Part shown: positions 34,874 through 43,613 of the stretch, in pieces
Position numbering within the stretch: the stretch's first letter is position 1
Layout: every line of letters starts with the position of its first letter
Source: Streptomyces sp. CoH27
GTDB lineage: Bacteria > Actinomycetota > Actinomycetes > Streptomycetales > Streptomycetaceae
NCBI RefSeq assembly: GCF_020181035.1
Contig: NZ_JAIQYY010000017.1
Location: 1,290 to 65,289, forward strand
Length of the DNA: 64,000 bases
Reading direction: 5' to 3'
Translations under genes and position numbers: made by a program
Notes under the pieces: generated by a model
What the model was told of the DNA's origin: nothing
Database searches by the model: none
Seen by the model: only the letters and a program-made list of their open reading frames with translations

Positions 34874-35091
34874 GGGGCAGCATGACGAGGATGGATCTGC
34901 GGAACGCCGCCTACATACCGCAACCGGTCGAGCGGCATACCCCGGTGTCGGCCTGGTGGCGGAGGCGACCCGGGCGGATGTGCCGGTACTCGCCGCCTTG
35001 CAGGCCCGCGCGCGCGGTCGTTCCACGGCGTGGAGTTCGCCTGCGGTGAGGGCCGGCTGTTGCGGGCGGACCCGCCCCGCGGCCTGGAAGG

Positions 35092-36246
35092 CTAAGCCAG
35101 CCCCACCGCCACCGTCTCCAGCCGGTGCACACCCCGTGCCGTCCCGGTGACCCCCGACAGGAAGCCCTGCGCGCGGGGGGACGCCGTCTCCGTCAGCCAC
35201 GTCGGGTCGATGTCGCAGACCGCCACCCGGACCCCCGTACCCACAAGCGCCAGCGGGAGCGTGTGGACGACGGTCGACGGGAAGCTGAGGATCGTACGGC
35301 CGATGGGGCCGCGGCGGGCGATCAGTTCCAGGGGGAGGTCCGGGCGGACGATCTCCAGGCCGGTCTCCGCCGCCAGCCGGTGGAGTTTGTCCGTGCTCTC
35401 CCTGCGGTGCGCGAAGTAGCGCGTCGCGCCGTGGGTCTTGGCCAGGGTGCGGACCGCTTCCAGGTAGTGGTCGCCGTCCACCACTCCCGTCTCCACCAGC
35501 GACGTACCCACCATGTCCGCGCCCTTGGTGATGCGCGGCGGGCCGAAGCGGCGGCGGGTCCAGGCGAAGTCGTTCGCGGTGACCGTCACGCCCTCCGGGG
35601 TCTCCGTCACCGGCATGGACGAGAAGACCTCCACGCGGCGGCCCGCGCTCGGCGTCAGCCGCCGCCGTGCCGATGACGAGACCGGGGCGAACAGCACATC
35701 CCTTGCCCCTGGGCGGCCGCCCTTGCGGTGCCAGCGGACCAGGCGTTCGCCGCGCGCCAGCTGGGCCACGAACTCCATCGTCGCCGTGCCGTCGTCCACC
35801 ACGACCAGCTCACGTGCCCTGGTGATCGTCAGCAGGAGTTGGACGTAACGCGAGAACGGGTCCCCCATCACGACCCGGTCGGCCCTTCTCAACGGGCCCG
35901 CCAGGCCGCCGATCGTCGCGAAGGGCGCCGTCGTGCCGCCCCGCGCCTCCTCCCAGCGCACCCGGTGTCCCTCGTCCCGGGCCAGGTCCGCCATGCGGCG
36001 CAGCTGGCCCCGGGTCATGGGGTCGGTCGGGGCCAGGACGACCACCGTGAGCTCCGCGTCGGTCCGCGGTGGGCCCTCGGCCACCGTCCGCCGCACCTGC
36101 GCGGGCACGGACGGCAGCGGGTCCGGGCTCGCACCGTGCAGTCCGTGCAGGTGCGCCCACTCCAGTACGTTCAGCAGCTGGACCGGGCTCTCCACGAAGG
36201 CGAGCGTGCGGGGAGGGTGGCCGGCCTGGCCGGCGCGGGGGCTCAT
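35092..36246 (-). CDS. Sialyltransferase-like protein (GT52/polysialyltransferase-type) of the nonulosonic acid cluster
   Basis: A 384-residue protein starting at ATG 36246. LAFVESPVQLLNVLEWAH at the N-terminus is the typical opening strand-helix of bacterial GT52 and related sialyltransferases. VVVDDGTATMEFV supplies a D-D-G motif and RYFAHRRES stands where the HP motif normally lies. It lies 44 bases after neuB in the same direction, so it probably transfers or primes the CMP-activated acid. Specificity and linkage are unknown. Confidence 0.75.
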   Translation of the reverse strand: MSPRAGQAGHPPRTLAFVESPVQLLNVLEWAHLHGLHGASPDPLPSVPAQVRRTVAEGPPRTDAELTVVVLAPTDPMTRGQLRRMADLARDEGHRVRWEEARGGTTAPFATIGGLAGPLRRADRVVMGDPFSRYVQLLLTITRARELVVVDDGTATMEFVAQLARGERLVRWHRKGGRPGARDVLFAPVSSSARRRLTPSAGRRVEVFSSMPVTETPEGVTVTANDFAWTRRRFGPPRITKGADMVGTSLVETGVVDGDHYLEAVRTLAKTHGATRYFAHRRESTDKLHRLAAETGLEIVRPDLPLELIARRGPIGRTILSFPSTVVHTLPLALVGTGVRVAVCDIDPTWLTETASPRAQGFLSGVTGTARGVHRLETVAVGLA

Positions 36247-36290
36247 CGGCGTACGACCGTCCCGTCGTAAGGGAATCAAGAGGCCAGTGC

Positions 36291-37229
36291 TCAGACCGTG
36301 ACCGGCTCGCCGGCCGCCGCCGCGATCTCGGCCTCGGCCACCACACCGGCGACGCGGCGCAGCTTCTTCATCGGGGCGAGCTCGGAGTCGTAGACCTTCT
36401 TCACGCCGTCGCCCAGGGACGCCTCGATCACACGGATGTCGCGGACCAGGCGCTCCAGGCCCTGCGGCTCCACCGACGCGGCCTGGTCGGAGCCCCACAT
36501 CGCGCGGTCCAGGGTGATGTGGCGCTCGACGAACACAGCGCCGAGGGCGACCGCGGCCAGCGTGGTCTGCAGGCCCGTCTCGTGGCCGGAGTAGCCGATC
36601 GGGACGTTCGGGTACTCCTTCTCCAGCGTGTTGATCACGCGGAGGTTCAGCTCGTCGGCCTTCGCCGGGTACGTCGAGGTGGCGTGGCACATCAGGATGT
36701 TGTCGGAGCCGAGGACCTCGACGGCGTGGCGGATCTGCTTCGGGGTCGACATGCCGGTCGACAGAATCACGGCCCGGCCCGTGGCGCGCAGGGCGCGCAG
36801 GAGCTCGTCGTCCGTCAGGGAGGCGCTCGCCACCTTGTGGGCGGGCACGTCGAACTTCTCCAGGAAGGCGACGGCCTCGGTGTCCCACGGGGAGGCGAAC
36901 CAGGCGATCCCCTTCTCCTTGCAGTACTCGTCGATCTGGCGGTACTCGTCCTCGCCGAACTCCACGCGGTGGCGGTAGTCGATGTAGGTCATCCGGCCCC
37001 AGGGGGTGTCGCGCTCGATGTCCCACTGGTCGCGCGGGGTGCAGATCTCCGGGGTGCGCTTCTGGAACTTCACGGCGTCGCAGCCGGCCGCGGCGGCCAC
37101 GTCGATCAGCTTGAAGGCGTTCTCCAGCTCACCGTTGTGGTTGATGCCGATCTCGCCGCAGATGTAGACGGGACGGCCGGGGCCGACCTCGCGCGAACCG
37201 AACGTACGCAGACGGGAGTTGGTGCTCAT
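36291..37229 (-). CDS. neuB: N-acetylneuraminate/Kdn-9-phosphate-type synthase
   Basis: A 312-residue PEP-dependent aldol-type synthase: the TIM barrel begins VYICGEIGINHNGELENAFKLIDVAAAAGCDAVKFQKR, then ASASLTDDELL, STGMSTPKQIRHAVE, CHATSTYPAKADELNLRVI, GYSGHETG and ERHITLDRAMWGSDQAAS. It condenses PEP with a mannosamine or mannose(-6-phosphate). NeuB proteins usually carry a C-terminal SAF (antifreeze-like) domain and reach about 345 residues; here the protein ends right after the barrel (GEPVTV). It precedes the transferase and follows the CMP-transferase/phosphatase gene by 13 bases. Confidence 0.93.
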   Translation of the reverse strand: MSTNSRLRTFGSREVGPGRPVYICGEIGINHNGELENAFKLIDVAAAAGCDAVKFQKRTPEICTPRDQWDIERDTPWGRMTYIDYRHRVEFGEDEYRQIDEYCKEKGIAWFASPWDTEAVAFLEKFDVPAHKVASASLTDDELLRALRATGRAVILSTGMSTPKQIRHAVEVLGSDNILMCHATSTYPAKADELNLRVINTLEKEYPNVPIGYSGHETGLQTTLAAVALGAVFVERHITLDRAMWGSDQAASVEPQGLERLVRDIRVIEASLGDGVKKVYDSELAPMKKLRRVAGVVAEAEIAAAAGEPVTV

Positions 37230-37242
37230 CAGGGGGATGTCC

Positions 37243-38481
37243 TTACTTGGGGAGGGAATCGAGAGAGGGGCCGAGGATCCAGCTGGCGATCTCTCGGATC
37301 GCGCCGTCACCGCCGGGGAGAGTGGTGACCGCGCGTGCGGCGCCGCGTACGACGTCGTGGGCGCTCGCGACCGCCACGGGCCAGCCGACGAGGGCGAAGC
37401 ACGGGAGGTCGTTGACGTCGTTGCCGACGTAGAGCACGCGCTCCGGCGCGATGCCCTGCTCCTCGCACCACTGCTTCAGCGCGAGGTCCTTGCGGTCGAT
37501 GCCGTGCAGCACCGGGAGCTTCAGCTTCCGGGCGCGGGCGGCGACCACCGGGTTCTGTTCCGTGGACAGGATCAGCATCTTCAGGCCGCTCTTGCGCAGG
37601 GCCGCGATGCCGAGTCCGTCGCCGCGGTGCACGGAGACGAACTCCCGTCCTTCGGAGTCGATCAGCACCCGGTCGTCGGTCTGGGTGCCGTCGAAGTCGA
37701 GCACGACCGCGTCGACGTCGTCGGCGGTCGGGAGCGAACCGGGGCGGTCCGCGTCGAACAAGGGGGCCAGGGCCCGCGCCCGCGCCAGGTCGTGCGGGTC
37801 GTCGATCTCCAGCACCCGGGCCGGGTCGGTGCGGACCAGCTCGGTGTGGCCGAAGAAGCGGTGCTGGTGCTTGCGGAAGCCTGCCGCGTCCATCGCGTAG
37901 GCGGCGCCGGTCTCCAGCAGGTCCTGCGGGCGGTCCTGGCGGCGGGGGCGGTGGGACTTGTCGTGGTTGACGCCGAAGCCGCCGGCCGGTGCGCCGGGGG
38001 TGTCCGCGCCGTCCCGCCAGATGAAGCCGTGGAAGGGGGCCACGGTCACCGCCGTGTCCGCGCCGTTCTCCACGACCGCGCCGGCCACTGCGTCGATGTC
38101 CTCGCGGGTGAGGAAGGGGCTGGTGCACTGCACGAGCAGGACCACGTCGACCTGGGCGCCGTGCAGGGTCTCGTGGGCGTCCATGGCGTGCAGGACGGCG
38201 GCCTCGGAGGTCGCCGTGTCCCCGGCGATGGCGGCGGGCCGCAGCACGACCTCGGCGCCGGCCTGCCGGGCGGCGGCAGCGATGGCCTGGTCGTCGGTGG
38301 ACACGACGACGTCGGTCACCAGCCGGGTCGCCCGGCACTCGCGCACCGCGCGCGCCACCAGCGGGACCCCGCCGACGGGGGCCAGGTTCTTCGCGGGCAC
38401 GCCCTTGGAGCCGCCGCGCGCGGGGATCACCGCGAGCACCCGGCGCAGTGCGCCGCCGTGGGCCGCCGAGAGGTTGGACAT
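37243..38481 (-). CDS. neuA: CMP-nonulosonate cytidylyltransferase fused to HAD phosphatase
   Basis: A 412-residue bifunctional protein. Residues 15-235 are an acylneuraminate cytidylyltransferase (VIPARGGSKGVPAKNLAPVGGVPLV, LLVQCTSPFLTREDID and LEIDDPHDLARA). From about 250 it is a KDO-8-P/KDN-9-P-type HAD phosphatase (VVLDFDGTQTDDRV, STEQNP, DVNDLPCF). A dedicated sugar-9-phosphatase points to a phosphorylated intermediate, i.e. condensation of mannose-6-phosphate (Kdn) or ManNAc-6-P. AAGGAG lies at good spacing before ATG 38481. Confidence 0.92.
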   Translation of the reverse strand: MSNLSAAHGGALRRVLAVIPARGGSKGVPAKNLAPVGGVPLVARAVRECRATRLVTDVVVSTDDQAIAAAARQAGAEVVLRPAAIAGDTATSEAAVLHAMDAHETLHGAQVDVVLLVQCTSPFLTREDIDAVAGAVVENGADTAVTVAPFHGFIWRDGADTPGAPAGGFGVNHDKSHRPRRQDRPQDLLETGAAYAMDAAGFRKHQHRFFGHTELVRTDPARVLEIDDPHDLARARALAPLFDADRPGSLPTADDVDAVVLDFDGTQTDDRVLIDSEGREFVSVHRGDGLGIAALRKSGLKMLILSTEQNPVVAARARKLKLPVLHGIDRKDLALKQWCEEQGIAPERVLYVGNDVNDLPCFALVGWPVAVASAHDVVRGAARAVTTLPGGDGAIREIASWILGPSLDSLPK

Positions 38482-38498
38482 GAGGTCTCCTTGGAAGG

Positions 38499-39809
38499 TC
38501 ACAGCTCCCCCATCCGCCGGATCACCGGGGCCACGCGCTGCACGCCGTGGCGGTAGGCGCCGCGGGCGGCGCGGCGCACGATCTGGCGGACCGGTCCGGG
38601 TTCCTTGTCGGCGGCGGGCGCGCCGGGCAGCGGGGCGCCGTCGGGGCCGAGGTGGTGGCGGGCGAGGATGCCGGGCAGGTATCCGGGCGCCGTCTCGGGG
38701 GTGTAGTAGGGGTTCAGCGGGGGCAGTCCGCCGGGCCGCTGAAGCAGCTTGGCGATGCGCTCCCGGGCGGTGTCGAAGGCCGTGCCGTACGATCCGTCGG
38801 CGGCAACGCCCTGCCGGGACACCCACTCCTCGTCCGGCACCGGCCGGTGCCCGGCGTCGAGCTGGTCCCAGGAGGCGAGGCAGCCGGAGCCGGTGAAGTG
38901 GTGGTTGCCGAGCACCTCGCGCACGCCCAGGTCGGTCAGGACGACCGTGGGGACACGGCGGTGCAGTGCCTCCAGGGCGGCCGTGGAGCTGACCGTGACC
39001 AGCAGGTCGGTGCGGTCGAGCACCTCGCCCATGTGGCCGTACACCAGGCGGAAGTTGGCGGGCAGGTCCTTGCCCCGGACCAGCTTCTGGTACGGCAACT
39101 CCTCGATGTGGGTGGTGTGTTCACCCGGCTTGGAGCGCAGCTTCAGCAGCACCTCGCGCCCGGGGTGCTTACGGGCGTGCTCGATCAGGCGGTTGAGCAG
39201 GTACGTACGGTCCTTGCGGCTGTCCGGGACGGACGGCTGGGCCGCGAACACCACGGTGTACGGCTCGTGTTCACCGGTGTACGGCGTCCCGCCGAGGAAG
39301 GGCAGCGCGACCTCGGTGACCGCGGAGGCGTCCGCGCCCACACCCTCGTACACGGCCCGGAACCGGTCGGCGTCGTGCCGGGAGTTGGCGAGGACGAGGT
39401 CGGCGCCGTGCCGCAGCAGCAGGCCGTCGGCGAGCTTCTCGTAGACGACGCCGACATAGCCGGTGACGACGACGGGGCGCTCGCCCGAGCCCCAGGCGTG
39501 GCGCAGCCCGTGCAGCATGGCCTGGACGCCGCCGCCGACCAGCGCGAGGACGAGGATGTCGTACGACTCCTCGCCCATGGTGCGCAGGAATTCGACGCCG
39601 GTGACCTCGCGCAGGGAGTCCGCCCGCACGCCGACCTCGCGCAGCTGGCGGGCCGTCGGGGTGGCGCGCCCCCGCAGGAGGTAGCCGTCGAGGCGGATCC
39701 CGGCGTCTGCGGGGGCGAGGCGCTGCGCGGTGAGGGCGCCCCATTTCCACCGGGTGTCGGAATCGGCGAGGACGGCGACCCGCAGGGGCTTCGTAGCACT
39801 GGCTGGCAC
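38499..39809 (-). CDS. DUF6716-type putative glycosyltransferase
   Basis: A 436-residue protein from GTG 39809. It has a Rossmann-like opening (VAVLADSDTRWKWGALTAQRLA), then EESYDILVLALVGGGVQAMLHGL, VVFAAQPSVPDSRKDRTYLLNRL, and a second domain with LVTVSSTAALEALHRRVPTVVLTDLGV, which resembles the nucleotide-sugar pocket of GT-B enzymes. The C-terminal part is Pro-rich then basic. It begins the minus-strand half of the nonulosonic acid cluster. The role, perhaps linking the polymer, is inferred from location. Confidence 0.75.
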   Translation of the reverse strand: MPASATKPLRVAVLADSDTRWKWGALTAQRLAPADAGIRLDGYLLRGRATPTARQLREVGVRADSLREVTGVEFLRTMGEESYDILVLALVGGGVQAMLHGLRHAWGSGERPVVVTGYVGVVYEKLADGLLLRHGADLVLANSRHDADRFRAVYEGVGADASAVTEVALPFLGGTPYTGEHEPYTVVFAAQPSVPDSRKDRTYLLNRLIEHARKHPGREVLLKLRSKPGEHTTHIEELPYQKLVRGKDLPANFRLVYGHMGEVLDRTDLLVTVSSTAALEALHRRVPTVVLTDLGVREVLGNHHFTGSGCLASWDQLDAGHRPVPDEEWVSRQGVAADGSYGTAFDTARERIAKLLQRPGGLPPLNPYYTPETAPGYLPGILARHHLGPDGAPLPGAPAADKEPGPVRQIVRRAARGAYRHGVQRVAPVIRRMGEL

Positions 39810-40007
39810 GCCGAAGACGCTAGGAAGCGATTCCGTTGATCGGCCCAACCCGAATCCAACAAACGGTTAACAGCGCGCCGCTGAATGGGGAATCGCGCCG
39901 TCAACGTGCCGGAAATAAGCCTGGTTCACAGCTTCGCCACGTGTCGTTCACCCGGTATCAAGAAAGGCGTCAAGACGAATGACGGGCTTCCCCCTAACGT
40001 CCCTGAC

Positions 40008-40985
40008 GTGGTCAAGCTCTCCGTCATCGTGCCGTTCTACAACGTGCAGCAATACGCGCCCGACACGCTCAGGAGCCTGAGGGCGAACGCGCGTGAGGAC
40101 TTCGAATTCATTCTCGTCGACGACTGCTCCCGCGACGGGACACCAGAGATTCTCGCGCGCGCGGAGCGCGAGCTGCCCGGGGCGGTCCACGTCCGGCACG
40201 AGAGGAACGGAGGGCTGGCGACCGCACGCAACACCGGGATCGACCGGGCGCGCGGCGAGTACCTGACCTTCCTGGACGGCGACGACTGGCTCGCCCCCGG
40301 CTACTTCCACCAACTGGTCGCTGCCATAGAGGAGTTGGGCTGCGACTTCATCCGCACCGACCATGTGCAGTGCACCGCGCGCTCGCGCCAGGTGCACCGG
40401 GTGCCGGTCGGCCGGCGGAACGTGGTGCTGGACCCGCGCGAGGCGATCCTGCCCGCCGACCGCTCGACCTCCGTGGACTACGCGTACGCGTGGGCCGGTG
40501 TCTACCACCGCCGGCTGGTGGACAAGGGGCTGCTGCACTTCACCGACGGGCTGCGCACCGCCGAGGACCGGCCGTGGATCTGGAAGCTGCACCGGCAGGC
40601 GGAATCCTTCGCCGCGGTCAGTCTGCTCGGTGTGTTCTACCGGCGCGGGGTCGCCTCGTCGCTCACCCAGATCGGCGACGTACGGCAGCTGGATTTCATT
40701 CGCGCGTTCGACCAGGTCGTCGCGGAAACCGCCGAGGATCCGCGGGCGGACGAACTGCTGACGAAGGCCGTCCGCACGTATTGCGCCATCATTTCCCATC
40801 ATCTGGGATCCATCGAAAGGTTCGAGCCCGCGGTGGCGAGAAAACTGAAATCCATGAGTGCCGCGGCGCTGCGGCGCATGCCGCAGGACGTGCTGGAGGA
40901 GGCGCTGGACTCCATGGACATCCAGCGCGCCTCCAAGCTGCGCCGGCTGCGCCGCCGTCCGGCCCCCGCGGGAGCCGCCGCGTGA
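40008..40985 (+). CDS. Family 2 glycosyltransferase
   Basis: A 325-residue GT-A enzyme started at GTG 40008 (VVKLSVIVPFYNV). Motifs are ILVDDCSRDGTPEIL, NGGLATARNTGIDRARGEYLTFLDGDDWL (DxD) and AEDRPWIWKLH as the catalytic ED region. It lacks membrane helices, so it works at the cytoplasmic face. It opens the plus-strand half of the divergent cluster and overlaps the next gene by four bases. It probably adds a sugar to the acceptor or repeat of the wall glycan. Confidence 0.88.
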   Translation: MVKLSVIVPFYNVQQYAPDTLRSLRANAREDFEFILVDDCSRDGTPEILARAERELPGAVHVRHERNGGLATARNTGIDRARGEYLTFLDGDDWLAPGYFHQLVAAIEELGCDFIRTDHVQCTARSRQVHRVPVGRRNVVLDPREAILPADRSTSVDYAYAWAGVYHRRLVDKGLLHFTDGLRTAEDRPWIWKLHRQAESFAAVSLLGVFYRRGVASSLTQIGDVRQLDFIRAFDQVVAETAEDPRADELLTKAVRTYCAIISHHLGSIERFEPAVARKLKSMSAAALRRMPQDVLEEALDSMDIQRASKLRRLRRRPAPAGAAA

Positions 40986-42319
40986 CCACCCAGATCTTCC
41001 AGGCGTCGACGCTGTACGGCACGGCCACGCTCGCCGCCGCCCTGGACTCCGGCTGTTTCCGCCCGGCCGACCGGCGGATCCTGCTGGTCTGCAACAACTC
41101 GACCACCCCGGAGACGACGCCCGGCCTGGACCAGGCGCCCGGCTTCGAGCAGCTGCGCGACCGCTTCGACGAGGTGATCTCGTACAACGAGACCATCCAC
41201 CCGTTCCACCCCGGCGGCTGGGCACCCCGCGTGGACGACATGCCGCTGTGGGAACGCTTCCTGCGCCACGAGTGGCAACTGGGCGACGAAGACGTCGAGT
41301 TGATCGTCGAGTCGATCCAGGTCAACCCCTCCCTGGCGCTCGGCCAGATCTTCAACGGTGCCCCGGTGACGGTCTACGCGGACGGCCTGATGAGCTACGG
41401 CCCCACCCGCAACAAGATCGACCCGCTGGTCGGCACGCGGGTGGACCGGGTGCTGCACCTGGACCTGGTGCCGGGCCTTACCCCGCTGCTGCTCACCGAG
41501 TTCGGGGTGCCCGGCGAGATCGTGCCGACGGCGGCCTTCACCAAGGTGCTCGCGGAACTCGCGCCCGTGGACGACGAGTTGCCCGGGATCGAGGAACCGG
41601 CGCTGCTGCTCGGCCAGTACCTGTCGGCGCTGGAGATCCTCACCGTCGAGCAGGAGGAGAACCTGCACGTACGGATGCTGAGGGGCGCGGCCGCGCTCGG
41701 TCACACCACGGTGGTGTTCAAGCCGCACCCCTCCGCGCCGGCAAGCTTCACCCGCTCCCTGGAGCAGGAGGCGGAGAAGCTGAAGGTCGAGCTGACCGTG
41801 CTCGACACCCCGGTGCTGGCCGAGGTGCTGTACCAGCGGATGCGTCCCGCGCTGGTCGTCGGCTGCTTCTCCACCGCCCTGCTCACCGCCTCCGCGCTCT
41901 ACGGCCTGCCCGTCGCCCGGGTCGGCACCGAGCTGCTGCTGGAGCAGCTCACGCCGTACGAGAACAGCAACCGGATCCCGGTCACCATCGTCGACGCGCT
42001 GCTGCCCGAGCTGAGCGACCAGGCGGCCGTGCGGGAGCAGCGCCGGGGCATGGACGTCGAGGCGCTCGGCGCGCTGGTGCGCGCGGTGGGCTTCGCGATG
42101 CAGCCGAAGGTCCTGCCGGGGCTGCGCCCGGAGGCCGAGGGCTATCTGGCACGACACCAGAACCCGCGCACCCTGCGCTACTTCAAGCGCCGGCGGCTGA
42201 CCTCGCTGGCGCTGCCGGGCGGAGTGCCCGCGCAGCTGGCGTTCATCCCGCGCAACGCCACGGTCCGCCGGGTGGCGCGCAAGGCCCGCAGCCTGCGCCG
42301 GGGCACCGCCCGCAGCTGA
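40982..42319 (+). CDS. Polysialyltransferase-like glycosyltransferase
   Basis: A 445-residue protein started at GTG 40982, coupled to the GT2 gene. It opens TTQIFQASTLYGTATLAAALDSG. The bacterial sialyltransferase D/E-D/A-G motif appears as VTVYADGLMSYGP and the HP motif as VVFKPHPSAP, as in alpha-2,8-polysialyltransferases (PF07388 group). The C-terminal 60 residues are strongly basic (RRVARKARSLRRGTARS), suggesting membrane contact. It is the best candidate polymerase for the nonulosonic acid chain. Confidence 0.83.
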   Translation: MTTQIFQASTLYGTATLAAALDSGCFRPADRRILLVCNNSTTPETTPGLDQAPGFEQLRDRFDEVISYNETIHPFHPGGWAPRVDDMPLWERFLRHEWQLGDEDVELIVESIQVNPSLALGQIFNGAPVTVYADGLMSYGPTRNKIDPLVGTRVDRVLHLDLVPGLTPLLLTEFGVPGEIVPTAAFTKVLAELAPVDDELPGIEEPALLLGQYLSALEILTVEQEENLHVRMLRGAAALGHTTVVFKPHPSAPASFTRSLEQEAEKLKVELTVLDTPVLAEVLYQRMRPALVVGCFSTALLTASALYGLPVARVGTELLLEQLTPYENSNRIPVTIVDALLPELSDQAAVREQRRGMDVEALGALVRAVGFAMQPKVLPGLRPEAEGYLARHQNPRTLRYFKRRRLTSLALPGGVPAQLAFIPRNATVRRVARKARSLRRGTARS

Positions 42320-42415
42320 CCGGGCCGCGGACAGGCAGGCCGTGTGCGCGGCCGGGAGCCTGCGGCGGCACAACCGTGAAGACCGAAGACCGTTCCAAGG
42401 AAGGACACGACCTCC

Positions 42416-43564
42416 ATGGCAGCGTCACCCCCGGGCCTCGACCTCGCCGCCACGCCCGGTCCGCGCGGTCCCCTGATACCGCGGCAGGAGCCCGGCCCCG
42501 CCGCCCAGGGCGGCCGGAACCGGCTGCTCGCGCTGGACGGGCTGCGGCTCGTGGCCGCGCTGATGGTGTGCCTGTACCACTACACCGGGCGCGGGGGCAC
42601 GGTCTCCGCGTCCTGGCACGGCAGCCCGTCCCACCTCTTCCCGGCCCTGTCCAAGGCCGCCGTCTACGGCAACTTCGGCGTCGAGCTCTTCTTCGTCATC
42701 AGCGGCTTCGTGATCTGCATGAGCAGCTGGGGCCGCACCCTGGGCGACTTCTTCCGCTCCCGGGTCGCGCGCCTGTACCCCGCGTACTGGGTCGCTCTGG
42801 TCCTGGTCACGGGGGCGTCCCTGGCCATGCCCTACGTGGTCCACGCGGTCCGGCTGGACGAGTTCCTGGTCAACCTGACGATGCTCCAGCAGCCGATGGG
42901 CGCGAAGCGGGTCCTCGGCGTGTGCTGGACCCTCTGGGTGGAGCTGCGTTTCTACGTGCTGTTCGCCCTGCTCGTCGTCCGGCGCGGGGTGACCTACCGC
43001 CGGGTGGTGCTGTTCGCCTGCGTGTGGACGCTGGCGGCCGTCCTGTGCCACAGCACGGACAACGCGCTGCTGCACCAGGTGATCATGCCGGAGTACGCCC
43101 CCTTCTTCATCGGCGGTCTGGCTCTGTACCTGATCCACCGCTTCGGCAGCGACCTGCTCTCCTGGGGCATCGTCGCGATGTCCTGGCTGCTCGCGCAGCG
43201 GGAGGCCACCGTCGGCCTCTGGGGCCACCACCCGCACCGGGACCCGTACGTCGTCATCCTGATCGTCACCGTCGCCTTCGCGGCCGTGGCCGCCGTGGCC
43301 CTCGGCTGGACCCGCTGGGCCTCCTGGCGCTGGCTGGTCACGGCCGGCGCGCTGACGTACCCGTTCTACCTGGTCCACGAGCACCTGGGCTGGTTCGTCA
43401 TCCGGGTGCTGCACCGGGACCTGGGCCTCGCACCGTGGCCGACGCTCGGACTGACCGTGCTGAGCATGCTGGGGCTGGCGTGGCTGATCCACCGGTTCGT
43501 GGAGAAGCCGTTCGGGCCCCGGCTGAAGCGGGCGCTCAAGCCGGCGCGGATGCCGGTCGGCTGA
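42416..43564 (+). CDS. Acyltransferase 3 family membrane protein
   Basis: A 382-residue integral membrane O-acyltransferase: RLLALDGLRLVAALMVCLYHYTG carries the catalytic-type histidine, VELFFVISGFVICMSSWGRT and RVARLYPAYWVAL are the standard second and third motifs, and about ten helices follow. A Pro/Gly-rich cytoplasmic leader of about 35 residues is present. Downstream of the polymer genes, it likely acetylates the nonulosonic acid chain; the acyl group is not determined by sequence. Confidence 0.88.
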   Translation: MAASPPGLDLAATPGPRGPLIPRQEPGPAAQGGRNRLLALDGLRLVAALMVCLYHYTGRGGTVSASWHGSPSHLFPALSKAAVYGNFGVELFFVISGFVICMSSWGRTLGDFFRSRVARLYPAYWVALVLVTGASLAMPYVVHAVRLDEFLVNLTMLQQPMGAKRVLGVCWTLWVELRFYVLFALLVVRRGVTYRRVVLFACVWTLAAVLCHSTDNALLHQVIMPEYAPFFIGGLALYLIHRFGSDLLSWGIVAMSWLLAQREATVGLWGHHPHRDPYVVILIVTVAFAAVAAVALGWTRWASWRWLVTAGALTYPFYLVHEHLGWFVIRVLHRDLGLAPWPTLGLTVLSMLGLAWLIHRFVEKPFGPRLKRALKPARMPVG

Positions 43565-43613
43565 TGGGGGTCAGCTGATGTGGGTCAGCTGATCCCGTAC
43601 CGCGCCCCCTGGC

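Noticed and set aside
40858..43578. 906-codon plus-strand frame across three glycan genes
   Set aside because: It crosses the end of the GT2 gene, the polysialyltransferase-like gene and the acyltransferase in a wrong frame.
43565..43613. Short repeat GGGTCAGCTGAT twice after the acyltransferase gene
   Set aside because: Two 12-base copies between convergent genes are too small to support a feature beyond slippage.
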